Source of the DNA: Paracoccaceae bacterium
Lineage (GTDB): Bacteria; Pseudomonadota; Alphaproteobacteria; Rhodobacterales; Rhodobacteraceae
Assembly (NCBI GenBank): GCA_027013095.1
Contig: JALUYI010000035.1
Span: 62,001 to 126,000, forward strand
Direction: 5' to 3'
DNA: 64,000 nt
Part shown: piece after piece, positions 17,649 to 26,002 of the stretch
Position numbering within the stretch: position 1 is the first letter of the stretch
Layout: the number at the start of each line of letters is the position of its first letter
Notes under the pieces: model-generated
The model's database searches: none
What the model was told of the DNA's origin: nothing
Seen by the model: the letters and a program-made list of their open reading frames with translations, nothing else
Made by a program: the position numbers and the translations under genes

Positions 17649-18479
17649 CTATGGGCGTGCGATGCGGCAGCCCGACATCTCGATTGCCTGATCTTCACCG
17701 ATAACGGTGATTCGCAGGGCCTTGGGGTTTGGTGAAAAGGCTTTGCCCGAAAGGCTGATCATGTCGGCTCTGGCCTCCAGCGTCGCGCCTTTTCGGCTGG
17801 TGGTGGCGCTGGCGATCCAGATGTCCGGGTCCGGGGTTTCAAACACCACCATCTCGGGTTTGTGACCCTTGTGGGGCAGGGAAAATCGACCGGTCAAGCG
17901 ATAGCCGTCTTCGGTCTTTTCCAGACGGCAGCTGCGCGCGTTGAGGCCCGCGGCGCGGGGATTGATCGGCTGGTCCGCAAGGGCCAACTGGATCAGAAAG
18001 TTGGGCTCGGTGGCGCTGGCCTTCAAGGACAGGGACAGATTCTTTGAGGCCGGGATGCAGACGTCCTTGCATATTCCGATCTGAAGGCGGGCGCGGGCAG
18101 TGATATCCTGACCGGCAACCTTGGGGGTGAATTCGATGGGCAGCACCAGTTCGTTCTTGTAGCCGATCACCGTCACCCCCTCGACAGTGATCAAATGCGG
18201 GCTGGGCCAGTGCAGCGTGACACCCGCCAGGTTTTCCGAGTTAGCCCAGTCAAAGCGCGGCGGAATGCCGGTTCCGCCCCCGGCGCGCCAGTAGGTTTTC
18301 CAGCCGGGTGCCATGGTCACCCGCAAGGCCCCCATGATATGCCCGTTGTCCAGCCGCCAGCCGCCGATCAGGCTAACGTCCGCCACCGCGCCGGCATCCG
18401 GTATCTCGACCACAGCCGCCGCGCCCGGAGATGCAAGGCCCAGCATGATAAGCAAGGCGCAAAGAATTGATTTCATCAT
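17649..18479 (-). CDS. Periplasmic protein with a DsbD N-terminal (alpha)-like domain
   Basis: This 276-residue exported protein has a signal peptide (MMKSILCALLIMLGLASPGAAA). It then has a single domain resembling the DsbD alpha region: YWRAGGGTGIPPRFDW, WPSPHLITVEGVTVIGYKNELVLPIEF, and GICKDVCIPAS with two cysteines as in DsbD. The membrane and thioredoxin domains of DsbD are absent, so it is a stand-alone thiol-handling protein of unknown partner. AAGGGGAC precedes the start. ATG 18479 and ATG 18476 are adjacent. It diverges from yqgE. Confidence 0.8.
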   Translation of the reverse strand: MMKSILCALLIMLGLASPGAAAVVEIPDAGAVADVSLIGGWRLDNGHIMGALRVTMAPGWKTYWRAGGGTGIPPRFDWANSENLAGVTLHWPSPHLITVEGVTVIGYKNELVLPIEFTPKVAGQDITARARLQIGICKDVCIPASKNLSLSLKASATEPNFLIQLALADQPINPRAAGLNARSCRLEKTEDGYRLTGRFSLPHKGHKPEMVVFETPDPDIWIASATTSRKGATLEARADMISLSGKAFSPNPKALRITVIGEDQAIEMSGCRIARP

Positions 18480-18608
18480 CGGGGTCCCCTTTGAGGCGGA
18501 CATTAACCCGCAGCCCGGACAAGTGAAAATCACGTTTGAGAGACATGAAAGGGCCCGCTCAGCGATTCCCACTTGAAACCGGACGCGCCGGGGATCATCT
18601 TTGTCGTT

Positions 18609-19184
18609 ATGGAACCGATGATTGAAAACGGCCATCTCGATGGCAAGATGTTGATTGCGATGCCCTCGATGACAGATCCGCGGTTTGCTCGCAGTCTGGT
18701 CTATGTCTGCGCCCATTCCGGTGACGGGGCGATGGGCCTGATTGTGAACAAGCCGGCGCCCGATCTTGAATTTTCCGACCTTCTGAAGCAGTTGAACATC
18801 ACGGCCGCGCCAGAAACGCCGGAAATCCGCATCCATGTTGGCGGGCCGGTCGAACATGGTCGCGGCTTTGTCCTGCATTCGGCGGAATATGACACGTCCG
18901 AATCCACCTTGCGGGTCAGTGATGACTTCGGGATGACGGCGACAATCGACATTCTGGAAGATATCTCCAGAGGGCAGGGCCCACGCTCGTGCCTGTTGGC
19001 GCTGGGCTATGCCGGATGGGGCCCGGGGCAGTTGGAGAGTGAAATACAGGCGAACGGCTGGCTGACATGCGAAGCTCGCCCCGAGCTGGTGTTTGATCTG
19101 GCCGATGCGACCAAGTGGCGGGCGGCACTGGACAGCCTTGGAATTTCACCGATGTTCCTGTCGGCCGAGGGCGGTTCGGCCTGA
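18609..19184 (+). CDS. YqgE/AlgH family protein (UPF0301)
   Basis: This 191-residue protein carries the UPF0301 signature: LDGKMLIAMPSMTDPRFARSLVYVCAHS near the start, GAMGLIVNKP, HVGGPVEHGRGFVLHS, and LLALGYAGWGPGQLESEI. Function in the cell is unsettled; members have been linked to transcriptional control of alginate genes in Pseudomonas. Length is typical. The frame is open upstream to 18573; I chose ATG 18609, and ATG 18618 is also possible. Confidence 0.88.
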   Translation: MEPMIENGHLDGKMLIAMPSMTDPRFARSLVYVCAHSGDGAMGLIVNKPAPDLEFSDLLKQLNITAAPETPEIRIHVGGPVEHGRGFVLHSAEYDTSESTLRVSDDFGMTATIDILEDISRGQGPRSCLLALGYAGWGPGQLESEIQANGWLTCEARPELVFDLADATKWRAALDSLGISPMFLSAEGGSA

Positions 19185-19288
19185 CGCAATAGACCCGGTG
19201 CAGGTCTCGTTGGCAACATCGCGCAAGGTCGGGATCGCGCCGAGCCCCGAGGGAGGCGTTATGAGATCTGCAGACAGGTCCGGGCAGA

Positions 19289-20266
19289 TTACGCCGGTTT
19301 CTGATCTCGCGGTGCCGCGGCGCGGGCCAGCCGGTCGTTGATGGCCTGACCAAGGCCGCTTTTGGGAATCGGAGCAACAGCGATCGAGCGCGCCGTTCCA
19401 GCGGCTGCCAGCGTATCCAGCCGGTGCAAATGGGCAAACAGATTGCTGGCCGCCTCGTGCAAGTCGCCGCTGGGGGACAGGTTCAGCGCGGCCCCGTCAC
19501 AGGCCGGACCGAACCCCAGCCAAAGGTCGCTCCTGTCCGGCGAGGTTACCTCCAGTCGCAGCGGAAGACGGGGCGCGTAATGAGACAGCATTTGCCCGGG
19601 AGACGTGGGTTTTGACGCATTTGCGCCATGGCTCAAGGGTTTGCCCAGTGCGGCCTCGATCGCCGCAACGGGCAGGCCTCCGGGGCGCAGAAGGGCCGGG
19701 ATCTCGGGCTTTACGATGGTTGATTCGACCCCAACCGTGCAGGGGCCCGCGTCCAGAATGGCCTCGATCCGCCCCTCTAGACCAGCGCGGACATGGGCGG
19801 CGCTGGTGGGGCTGATCCGTCCGGACGGGTTGGCCGAGGGGGCGGCAATCGCACCGCCAAACCAGGCCAACAGGTCGCGCGCCAGCGTCGAATCCGGTAT
19901 GCGTATGGCAACGTCGTGCAGGCCGGCCGTAACCAGAGGCGACAGGCCTTCCCCCTCGCGCACTGGCAGAACCAGCGTCAGCGGCCCCGGCCAAAAGGCA
20001 TCGGCCAAGCGCTGCGCATCGTCGGAGAAATGCGCATAGCGCTGGGCCGTGGCAATATCGGCAACATGGATGATCAGCGGATTTGTCGTCGGCCGTCCCT
20101 TGGCCCGAAAGATGTGCCCAACCGCAGCCGCGTTGCTGGCATCCGCGCCCAGCCCATATACCGTTTCAGTTGGAAAGGCGACCAGAGCGCCTGCGCGCCA
20201 CAGGGCGATTGCGCGGCGGGTGCCGGCCTGATCCGGCAAAAGCATCTCGGTCCTGATTGCGCCCAT
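19289..20266 (-). CDS. L-threonylcarbamoyladenylate synthase (long Sua5 type)
   Basis: This 325-residue protein makes threonylcarbamoyl-AMP from threonine, bicarbonate and ATP for the t6A modification of tRNA. The N-terminal YrdC domain has VAFPTETVYGLGADASNAAAV, KGRPTTNPLIIHV, and GAIAAPSANPSGRISPTSAAHV. The C-terminal Sua5 domain (from about residue 220; SPGQMLSHYAPRLPLRLE) makes this the long form. It is divergent from the acyl-CoA dehydrogenase with about 120 bp between starts. Confidence 0.93.
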   Translation of the reverse strand: MGAIRTEMLLPDQAGTRRAIALWRAGALVAFPTETVYGLGADASNAAAVGHIFRAKGRPTTNPLIIHVADIATAQRYAHFSDDAQRLADAFWPGPLTLVLPVREGEGLSPLVTAGLHDVAIRIPDSTLARDLLAWFGGAIAAPSANPSGRISPTSAAHVRAGLEGRIEAILDAGPCTVGVESTIVKPEIPALLRPGGLPVAAIEAALGKPLSHGANASKPTSPGQMLSHYAPRLPLRLEVTSPDRSDLWLGFGPACDGAALNLSPSGDLHEAASNLFAHLHRLDTLAAAGTARSIAVAPIPKSGLGQAINDRLARAAAPRDQKPA

Positions 20267-20388
20267 TGTGCCGCCACGTTTTGGTTGTTATGGCCGGGCA
20301 AGCCCCTGTATTCTGCCCATGGATTGCCGCTCTCATACCGTTTGATCCGCGACGACGCAATTTATCAGCCCGCAAGCAAGAGGAAAAC

Positions 20389-22134
20389 ATGTCATATACC
20401 GCACCGATTTCCGAGATACAGTTCCTGCTTGACCATGTGGTCGGATTTGACCGGGTCCGCGCCAGTGCAAGGTTTTCCGAGGCAACCCCGGATCTGTGCG
20501 CGGCGATCCTGACCGAAGGTGGCAAGTTGTCCGAAGAGGTTCTGGCCCCGTTGCAACGCAGTGGCGATCAGACCCCCGCGGTTCTGGACAACGGGGTTGT
20601 GCGCACATCCCCAGGCTTTGCCGAAGGTTACCGCGCGATTGCCCAAGGCGGCTGGATCGGCATGGCGGCAAGCCCTGAATATGGCGGCATGGGCCTGCCG
20701 CAAACGCTGGCGGTGGCCCTGAACGAGATGATGAGCAGCGCCTGCCTGGCGCTGTCGCTGAACCCCTTGATGACGCAGGGGCAGATCGAGGCGCTTGAGC
20801 ATCACGCCAGCGACGCGCTGAAATCGCTGGTTCTGCCAAAGCTGATCTCGGGCGAGTGGTGTGGAACGATGAATTTGACCGAACCGCAGGCGGGCTCGGA
20901 TGTTGGGGCGCTACGCACCCGGGCGGCGCCGAATGACGACGGCACCTACGCAATCAGCGGACAAAAGATTTTCATTTCCTGGGGCGACAGCGATTTTGCC
21001 GCCAACATCTGCCATCTGGTGCTGGCGCGTCTGCCCGGGGCTGCCGCCGGAACGCGGGGAATTTCCCTGTTTCTGGTGCCGAAATACCTGCCCGATGCAA
21101 ATGGCGAACCGGGTGAGGCAAACCGCCTGCGGGTGGTCTCGCTGGAACACAAGTTGGGGATTCACGGCTCACCCACCGCGGTGATGGCCTATGAGGGGGC
21201 GACCGGCTGGCTGGTCGGGGCGGAAAACGCCGGGATGAAGGCGATGTTTACGATGATGAACAACGCCCGCCTTGGTGTCGGAACCGAGGGGCTGGGCGTG
21301 GCCGAGGCCGCCTTTCAGCACGCGCTGGCCTATGCCATGGAGCGAAAACAGGGCAAGACCCCGGTTCCCGAGGGTCAGGGGACCATCATCGAGCATGCCG
21401 ATGTCCGCCGGATGCTGGTTGCGATGAAGGCCAGAACCGCCGCGGCCCGCGCCATCATTTATGAAACCGCCGTTGCAACGGATCTGGCCAAGGCCAATGA
21501 CAGTCAGGACATGGCCGCCCGCGCCGCGTTCCTGACCCCTATTGCCAAGGCCTTTGGCACCGATACCGGAATCGAGGTGGCCAGCCTTGGTATCCAGGTC
21601 CACGGCGGCATGGGATTTATCGAGGAAACCGGCGCTGCCCAGTATTTGCGCGACGTCCGGGTGACGGCGATCTACGAAGGCACAAACGGCATTCAGGCGA
21701 TGGACCTTGTTGGCCGCAAGTTGATGGACGGGGGCGCCGCAGCCTATGCCATCCTGAACGATATGAGTAAGACGGTCGCCGCCGCCGAAGTGCGATTCCC
21801 CGATCTGGCCGCCTTGCTTGACTCGGCGGTTCAGGGGTTGATCGCGACAACCGGTTGGATGGTCGAGCAGACGGACGTGACGGCACGCTTTGCCGGTGCG
21901 GTCCCTTATCTGCAGGCCTTTGCGTTGGGTCTTGGCGGGCATTTTCTGCTGAAAGCGGCGCTGGCCGAGGCGGATCTGGCCCCAGACACGAGTAACAGGG
22001 GTGCGCGCGCGGCCTTGGCGCGGGCCTTTATTCGCCGTCAGATGATCGCCTTTGACGCCCTCTGTGCCGAGGCGCGCGAGGGGGCGGATCAGCTTTATGC
22101 CCTGTCGGCCGAGGATTTGGCGGGGCAGAGTTGA
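20389..22134 (+). CDS. Acyl-CoA dehydrogenase (large DmdC-like type)
   Basis: This 581-residue flavoprotein has the acyl-CoA dehydrogenase fold with a C-terminal extension, the size of DmdC, which oxidises methylmercaptopropionyl-CoA in DMSP breakdown. Family blocks are LTEPQAGSDVGALRT (FAD and substrate site), QVHGGMGFIEETGAAQYLRDVRVTAIYEGTNGIQ (catalytic Glu in YEGTNGIQ) and the middle domain VMAYEGATGWLVGAENAGMKAMF. Rhodobacteraceae carry several paralogues, so the DmdC role is only possible. AAGAGGAAAAC precedes ATG 20389. The MBL hydrolase start overlaps its stop by one base. Electrons would go to the ETF encoded at 3083-4770. Confidence 0.88.
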   Translation: MSYTAPISEIQFLLDHVVGFDRVRASARFSEATPDLCAAILTEGGKLSEEVLAPLQRSGDQTPAVLDNGVVRTSPGFAEGYRAIAQGGWIGMAASPEYGGMGLPQTLAVALNEMMSSACLALSLNPLMTQGQIEALEHHASDALKSLVLPKLISGEWCGTMNLTEPQAGSDVGALRTRAAPNDDGTYAISGQKIFISWGDSDFAANICHLVLARLPGAAAGTRGISLFLVPKYLPDANGEPGEANRLRVVSLEHKLGIHGSPTAVMAYEGATGWLVGAENAGMKAMFTMMNNARLGVGTEGLGVAEAAFQHALAYAMERKQGKTPVPEGQGTIIEHADVRRMLVAMKARTAAARAIIYETAVATDLAKANDSQDMAARAAFLTPIAKAFGTDTGIEVASLGIQVHGGMGFIEETGAAQYLRDVRVTAIYEGTNGIQAMDLVGRKLMDGGAAAYAILNDMSKTVAAAEVRFPDLAALLDSAVQGLIATTGWMVEQTDVTARFAGAVPYLQAFALGLGGHFLLKAALAEADLAPDTSNRGARAALARAFIRRQMIAFDALCAEAREGADQLYALSAEDLAGQS

Positions 22135-23174
22135 TGGATGCGCCCTTGCAGCCGATTCGCCACCCGTTTGCGACCCCGCCCAAGGGCGCGGAGGCAGTCG
22201 AGGTTGCCGACGGGATCCTCTGGATGCGGATGCCCCTGCCGATGAAACTGGACCATGTCAATGTCTATGCCCTGAAGGAGGACGAAGGCTGGAGCGTAAT
22301 TGACACCGGATTTGCGTCGGGAAAATCGCGCGATCTCTGGCAGGCGTTGATCGACGGTCCCCTTCAGGGAGGGCCCGTCCACCGGGTCATCGTTACCCAC
22401 CATCATCCCGACCATGTTGGGCTGGCGGGCTGGTTTCAGACCCGGTTCGGGGCCGAGCTTTGGACCACCCGGACGGCTTGGCTGTTTGCACGGATGCTGA
22501 CTCTGGACGAGCAGGCGGTCCATAGCGAGGAAGCATTGCTTCACTATCGGCAGGGCGGAATGGATCCCCTGATTTATGCGCAGCGCAAGGCCGAGAGGCC
22601 GTTCAATTTTGCCGATGTCGTGGCCCCGATGCCGGTCGGATTCCGGCGGGTTCAGGCTGGCGATGTGATCACCCTTGGCGGACGGCGCTGGGATGTGCGC
22701 ATCGGCAATGGGCACGCGCCGGAACAGGCAACATTCTGGTGCCGCGAGGAGCCTCTGGTTATTTCCGGTGACCAGATCCTGTCCTCGATTTCCCCCAATA
22801 TCGGTGTTTATGCAACCGAACCCGAGGCTGACCCGCTGGCGGAATGGCTGGCCTCTTGCGAATATCTTTCGGGCTTTGCCCAAGATTCGCACCTGGTTTT
22901 GCCGGGCCACAAGCTGCCCTTCACGGGGTTGCCCGCCCGCATGCGTCAGTTGATTGAAAACCACCACGGTGCGCTGGAACGCCTGCGCCTTTTTCTGCGC
23001 GAACCCCACACCGCCGCCGAATGTTTCACGACCCTTTTTAAGCGCCCGATCGGGACCGGGGAATATGGTCTGGCACTGGTCGAGGCGATCGCACATCTTA
23101 ACCACCTCTACCACATGGGCGAGATCTCGCGCACGCGCCGCGATGACGACGCCTTACTGTGGAAAATGATCTGA
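22134..23174 (+). CDS. MBL fold metallo-hydrolase
   Basis: This 346-residue metallo-beta-lactamase-fold enzyme has the metal motif THHHPDHVG (His89, His91, Asp93, His94). Further ligand candidates are IGNGHAPEQATFW and SGDQILSSISPNIGVY, with LPGHKLPF near residue 262. Together they suggest a dinuclear zinc or iron site. A C-terminal winged-helix-like segment (RQLIENHHGALERLRLFL) is typical of the RNase Z/LACTB2-like subgroup. It overlaps the acyl-CoA dehydrogenase (TGATG), so they share a message; hydrolysis of a CoA thioester is possible but unproven. Confidence 0.85.
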   Translation: MDAPLQPIRHPFATPPKGAEAVEVADGILWMRMPLPMKLDHVNVYALKEDEGWSVIDTGFASGKSRDLWQALIDGPLQGGPVHRVIVTHHHPDHVGLAGWFQTRFGAELWTTRTAWLFARMLTLDEQAVHSEEALLHYRQGGMDPLIYAQRKAERPFNFADVVAPMPVGFRRVQAGDVITLGGRRWDVRIGNGHAPEQATFWCREEPLVISGDQILSSISPNIGVYATEPEADPLAEWLASCEYLSGFAQDSHLVLPGHKLPFTGLPARMRQLIENHHGALERLRLFLREPHTAAECFTTLFKRPIGTGEYGLALVEAIAHLNHLYHMGEISRTRRDDDALLWKMI

Positions 23175-23293
23175 GAGCCGCGCACCCATCGTTTCCGTTG
23201 CCTTTTCCCGCGCTCTAGGGCATAGGACTGTGCGCCGCAGTTGTCTGCATCGGATTTACGGATAAGTTGGGGCGAAAAACAACGGAGGGAAGT

Positions 23294-23428
23294 ATGGCCG
23301 AATTCAAACATGGCACGATGAATATCGAACAACAGGAAAAAACCTTTCACGGATTCGTCAAAGGCGCAATGTGGCTGGCCGGAATCGTGATTGCCGTTCT
23401 GATTTTCCTGGCTGTTTTCAACAGCTGA
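23294..23428 (+). CDS. aa3-type cytochrome c oxidase subunit IV
   Basis: This 44-residue protein (MAEFKHGTMNIEQQEKTFHGF, then a helix AMWLAGIVIAVLIFLAVF) matches the one-helix subunit IV of alphaproteobacterial aa3 oxidases. The subunit sits beside subunits I and III in the inner membrane and is not catalytic. GGAGGGAAGT just before ATG 23294 is a strong ribosome site, supporting this very short gene. No other aa3 subunit gene lies in the window, so it is unlinked from the main oxidase locus. Confidence 0.88.
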   Translation: MAEFKHGTMNIEQQEKTFHGFVKGAMWLAGIVIAVLIFLAVFNS

Positions 23429-23496
23429 CTGTCTGGAAAACGGAAACATTTTGGGCGCGGTGACCTGAACTGGTGAAATAATCCGGTTTGGGTCTT

Positions 23497-23508
23497 CACA
23501 AATTTGTG
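23497..23508. promoter_or_regulatory. Perfect 12-bp palindrome upstream of the lipoprotein pair
   Basis: CACAAATTTGTG is a perfect inverted repeat in the gap between the CoxIV gene and the first tandem lipoprotein, 132 bp before its ATG. It could be an operator for a dimeric regulator; no cognate protein is identified and chance is possible. Confidence 0.3.
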
Positions 23509-23639
23509 GCTTGTGCGATTCCGCTGCAACAATGTCGTACAAGGCGTGCCGGCGGGGGTTGAGCTTGCGGCTGATTTATGGCGCTGTTTGCCTCAGCGGT
23601 TGGTCTGGGGCCGCGTTGGATAAAGAAACGGGGGTCTCC

Positions 23640-24203
23640 ATGGCCGGTTGGCGACGATTACTACCACTTGTCTTGCTTGTTGCGATATCGGCCTGCACAA
23701 AGCCACGGGTCTGGGCCAGCGACGATGCCGTTGCCCGCGCCGCCTATGTCGACAAAGGCGCGCCGTCCCTGACTCTGGTCACGGTGATCAACAACAAGAC
23801 CGGCGCCGGGGGCCATACGGCACTGGTCATCAATGCCGAGCAGCGGGTGGTGTTCGACCCCGCGGGCAACTTCAAATACAAGGATGCACCCGAACGCAAC
23901 GATTTCGTTTACGGAATGACTCCGCCGGTCTTGCGCGGATATTACGGGTTCCACGCGCGGAAAAAATGGCACGTGGTGACCCAGAAAATTACCGTTTCGC
24001 CCGATGTCGCCGAGCAGGCCTATCAGCTGGCAAAAAACCACGGTGCGGTTCCCGACGGCTTTTGCGCCGAAAGCGTGACCACGATCTTGCACAAATTGCC
24101 CGGCTTTGAAACGATCAAACCGACCCTTTTCCCGGTTCGGGCGATGAAGGAATTTGCAACCCTCCCCGGAATTGTAACGGACAAGATTTACGAGTACGAT
24201 TAA
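23640..24203 (+). CDS. Lipoprotein, first of a tandem paralogous pair
   Basis: This 187-residue exported lipoprotein has lipobox ISAC with Cys19. The mature part contains GAGGHTALVINAEQRVVFDPAG, YGFHARKK and GAVPDGFCAESVTTIL, so His59, Asp73, His105 and Cys142 stand at exactly the same residue numbers as in the next gene. A His-before-Cys order with GHxxL and a Cys at the start of a helix recalls permuted NlpC/P60 (papain-like) hydrolases such as YaeF; this is inference. No catalytic assignment is certain. The start ATG 23640 has GGGG upstream; the frame is open further back. It is followed 73 bp later by its paralogue. Confidence 0.7.
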   Translation: MAGWRRLLPLVLLVAISACTKPRVWASDDAVARAAYVDKGAPSLTLVTVINNKTGAGGHTALVINAEQRVVFDPAGNFKYKDAPERNDFVYGMTPPVLRGYYGFHARKKWHVVTQKITVSPDVAEQAYQLAKNHGAVPDGFCAESVTTILHKLPGFETIKPTLFPVRAMKEFATLPGIVTDKIYEYD

Positions 24204-24276
24204 CCAGGTCCATGATCCCTGGGGTGGCGGCACGAGCAGAGCAGGTTACGTCTTGATTATTCACGGAGGAATTCGC

Positions 24277-24864
24277 ATGCCCCGCCTTAAACTGGTCTTT
24301 GCTTTCCTCGCGCTGGCGGTTCTGGGCGCGTGCGCCGCGCAGTTGCCCTGGGCCTCGGACGCCCGCGTGGCGCAAGCGTTTTACAAGGGGCCGGGGCCAA
24401 CGTCGATTACCTTGATGACGGTCGTCGCCAATGACAATAACGCGGCGGGGCATTCGTCCTTGTTGATCAATGCCTCTCAGCGCGTTCTTTATGATCCGGC
24501 CGGAACGTGGTTCAACAGGGCGGTCCCCGAGCGGGCGGATATGCTCTATGGGATGACGCCAAAGATGCTGCAATATTACATCGACTATCACGCCCGCAAA
24601 CGGTTTCGCGTGGTCATGCAGACGCTGGTCGTGCCCCCTGCCGTTGCGGAAAAGATATTCCGTGCCGCGGTTGAACGTGGCGCAACCCCCAGCGGGTTCT
24701 GCGCCAACGCCACTTCGCACCTCCTAAACCAGATTCCGGGGCTTGAGAAATTTCCAGTCAGCATCTGGCCGAAAAGCGCGCTTGAGGCGATGGCAAAAAT
24801 TCCCGGAGTCACGACGCGCGTCATCTATCAGGACGATATTGGCAAAGATTTGCACGGTGCGTGA
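24277..24864 (+). CDS. Lipoprotein, second of a tandem paralogous pair
   Basis: This 195-residue lipoprotein has lipobox LGAC with Cys19 and aligns without gaps to the preceding gene for about 180 residues. Shared blocks are WASDARVAQAF, AAGHSSLLINASQRVLYDPAG, PERADMLYGMTP, YHARKRFRVV and GATPSGFCANATSHLLNQIPG. His59, Asp73, His105 and Cys142 are conserved in both. GGAGGAATTCGC precedes ATG 24277. The pair probably arose by duplication. Both are predicted to be anchored at the outer face of a membrane; the function is unknown, with a papain-like peptidase or acyltransferase the best guess. Confidence 0.72.
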   Translation: MPRLKLVFAFLALAVLGACAAQLPWASDARVAQAFYKGPGPTSITLMTVVANDNNAAGHSSLLINASQRVLYDPAGTWFNRAVPERADMLYGMTPKMLQYYIDYHARKRFRVVMQTLVVPPAVAEKIFRAAVERGATPSGFCANATSHLLNQIPGLEKFPVSIWPKSALEAMAKIPGVTTRVIYQDDIGKDLHGA

Positions 24865-24872
24865 TCTGACGC

Positions 24873-24905
24873 AAAAAAAATCCCCCGGGGCAAGCCTCGG
24901 GGGGT
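24873..24905 (-). terminator. Rho-independent terminator of rpsU
   Basis: On the minus strand a stem of about ten pairs (CCCCCGAGGC with GCCCCGGGGG, one G-U) closes on a two-base loop and is followed by eight T residues (24880-24873). This is a textbook intrinsic terminator 48 bp after the rpsU stop. Confidence 0.85.
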
Positions 24906-24952
24906 CTCAGAGGACGGGGCAGCCCCGCCGGTTCGTTTGCTGAAGGCGTTGC

Positions 24953-25159
24953 TCAGAGCAAACCTTCGCGCTGGGCCTTTTTACGGGCCAGTTTGCGCGC
25001 GCGTCGGACTGCTTCGGCCTTTTCACGGGCTTTCTTGACGGAGGGTTTTTCGTAATGTTGCCGGAGCTTCATTTCACGAAAAACGCCTTCGCGTTGCAGT
25101 TTTTTCTTGAGCGCACGAAGCGCCTGATCGACATTGTTGTCGCGAACCGATACCTGCAT
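24953..25159 (-). CDS. rpsU: 30S ribosomal protein S21
   Basis: This 68-residue basic protein begins [40 protein letters not shown], the S21 signature, and ends in an Arg/Lys-rich tail. S21 sits on the small-subunit platform near the 3' end of 16S rRNA. The start has AAGGTGGTGA upstream. It has its own promoter and a strong terminator, so it is monocistronic. The 5' leader holds a small hairpin (GCAAAT 25181-25186 with ATTTGC 25195-25200). Confidence 0.96.
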   Translation of the reverse strand: MQVSVRDNNVDQALRALKKKLQREGVFREMKLRQHYEKPSVKKAREKAEAVRRARKLARKKAQREGLL

Positions 25160-25210
25160 GTGGTGTCACCACCTTTCTAAGCAAATGTTTCAAGATTTGC
25201 AGGAAGGCGC

Positions 25211-25239
25211 CATATAACAAGCTGGACTTCCTTTGTCCA
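25211..25239 (-). promoter_or_regulatory. Predicted sigma-70-type promoter of rpsU
   Basis: Minus-strand TGGACA (25239-25234) and TATATG (25216-25211) are separated by 17 bases. Transcription would start near 25204, giving a leader of about 45 nt before the S21 start. Confidence 0.5.
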
Positions 25240-25266
25240 CAGCCGCCAGAATGAGGAGCGCCGCCA

Positions 25267-25986
25267 GTGCCTGAAAAACAGCAGAAAACTGAAGAGGATC
25301 ATTTGGCCGAAACCCGCGATGCAATGATCTCGGCGGCGATGACGCACGTTCCCTTTGATGGTTGGAGCGAGGAAACATTTCATGCAGCAATGCGCGATTC
25401 GGGGGTGGCAATGGGTCTTGCCCACCTCGCCTTTCCGCGCGGCGTTCTGGATTTGGCGCTGGCCTTCCACCGGCAAGGGGACTGCGAAATGGTGCAGCGG
25501 ATGCAAACTGCCGATCTGGCGTCCCTGCGGTACAGCGCCCGGGTGGCAACGGGGGTACGATTCCGGATAGAGGCAATTCCTGACCGAGAGGTTGCTCGCC
25601 GCAGCATCACCTTTTTTTCCACGCCGCATCATGCCTCGGAGGGTTCAGCGGCGATTTGGGGGACGGCGGATCTGATCTGGAAGACCCTTGGCGACCGCTC
25701 GGACGATCTGAACTGGTACAGTAAGCGCGCGATTTTGTCGGCGGTTTATGCGTCCACATTGCTTTACTGGCTGGGGGACGAAAGCGTGGAGCACAGCGAC
25801 ACCTGGCAGTTTCTCGACCGGCGGATCGGGAACGTCATGCAGTTTGAGAAATTCAAGAGTGGGGTCAGAGACAATCCTTTCTTTCAGGGGTTCATGCGTG
25901 GACCGGGGCGGTTGCTGGAGCGAATCACGGCACCAAACCCGCGCGGAAAAAATGAACTCCCCGGATTTATGGCTGAAAAAAGATAA
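25267..25986 (+). CDS. COQ9 family protein
   Basis: This 239-residue homologue of mitochondrial COQ9, a lipid-binding TetR-like fold protein, supports ubiquinone hydroxylation by Coq7. The family region runs from AMISAAMTHVPFDGWSEETF to the conserved TADLIWKTLGDRSDDLNWYSKRAILSAVYASTLLYWLGD segment, which includes the WYxKR block. No membrane segment is seen. GTG 25267 is preceded by GAGGAGCGCC. It is divergent from rpsU and followed 16 bp later by a quinone oxidoreductase. ubiA, at 13941, is the other ubiquinone gene in the window. Confidence 0.9.
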   Translation: MPEKQQKTEEDHLAETRDAMISAAMTHVPFDGWSEETFHAAMRDSGVAMGLAHLAFPRGVLDLALAFHRQGDCEMVQRMQTADLASLRYSARVATGVRFRIEAIPDREVARRSITFFSTPHHASEGSAAIWGTADLIWKTLGDRSDDLNWYSKRAILSAVYASTLLYWLGDESVEHSDTWQFLDRRIGNVMQFEKFKSGVRDNPFFQGFMRGPGRLLERITAPNPRGKNELPGFMAEKR

Positions 25987-26002
25987 CAAAAGGATAAGAC
26001 CT

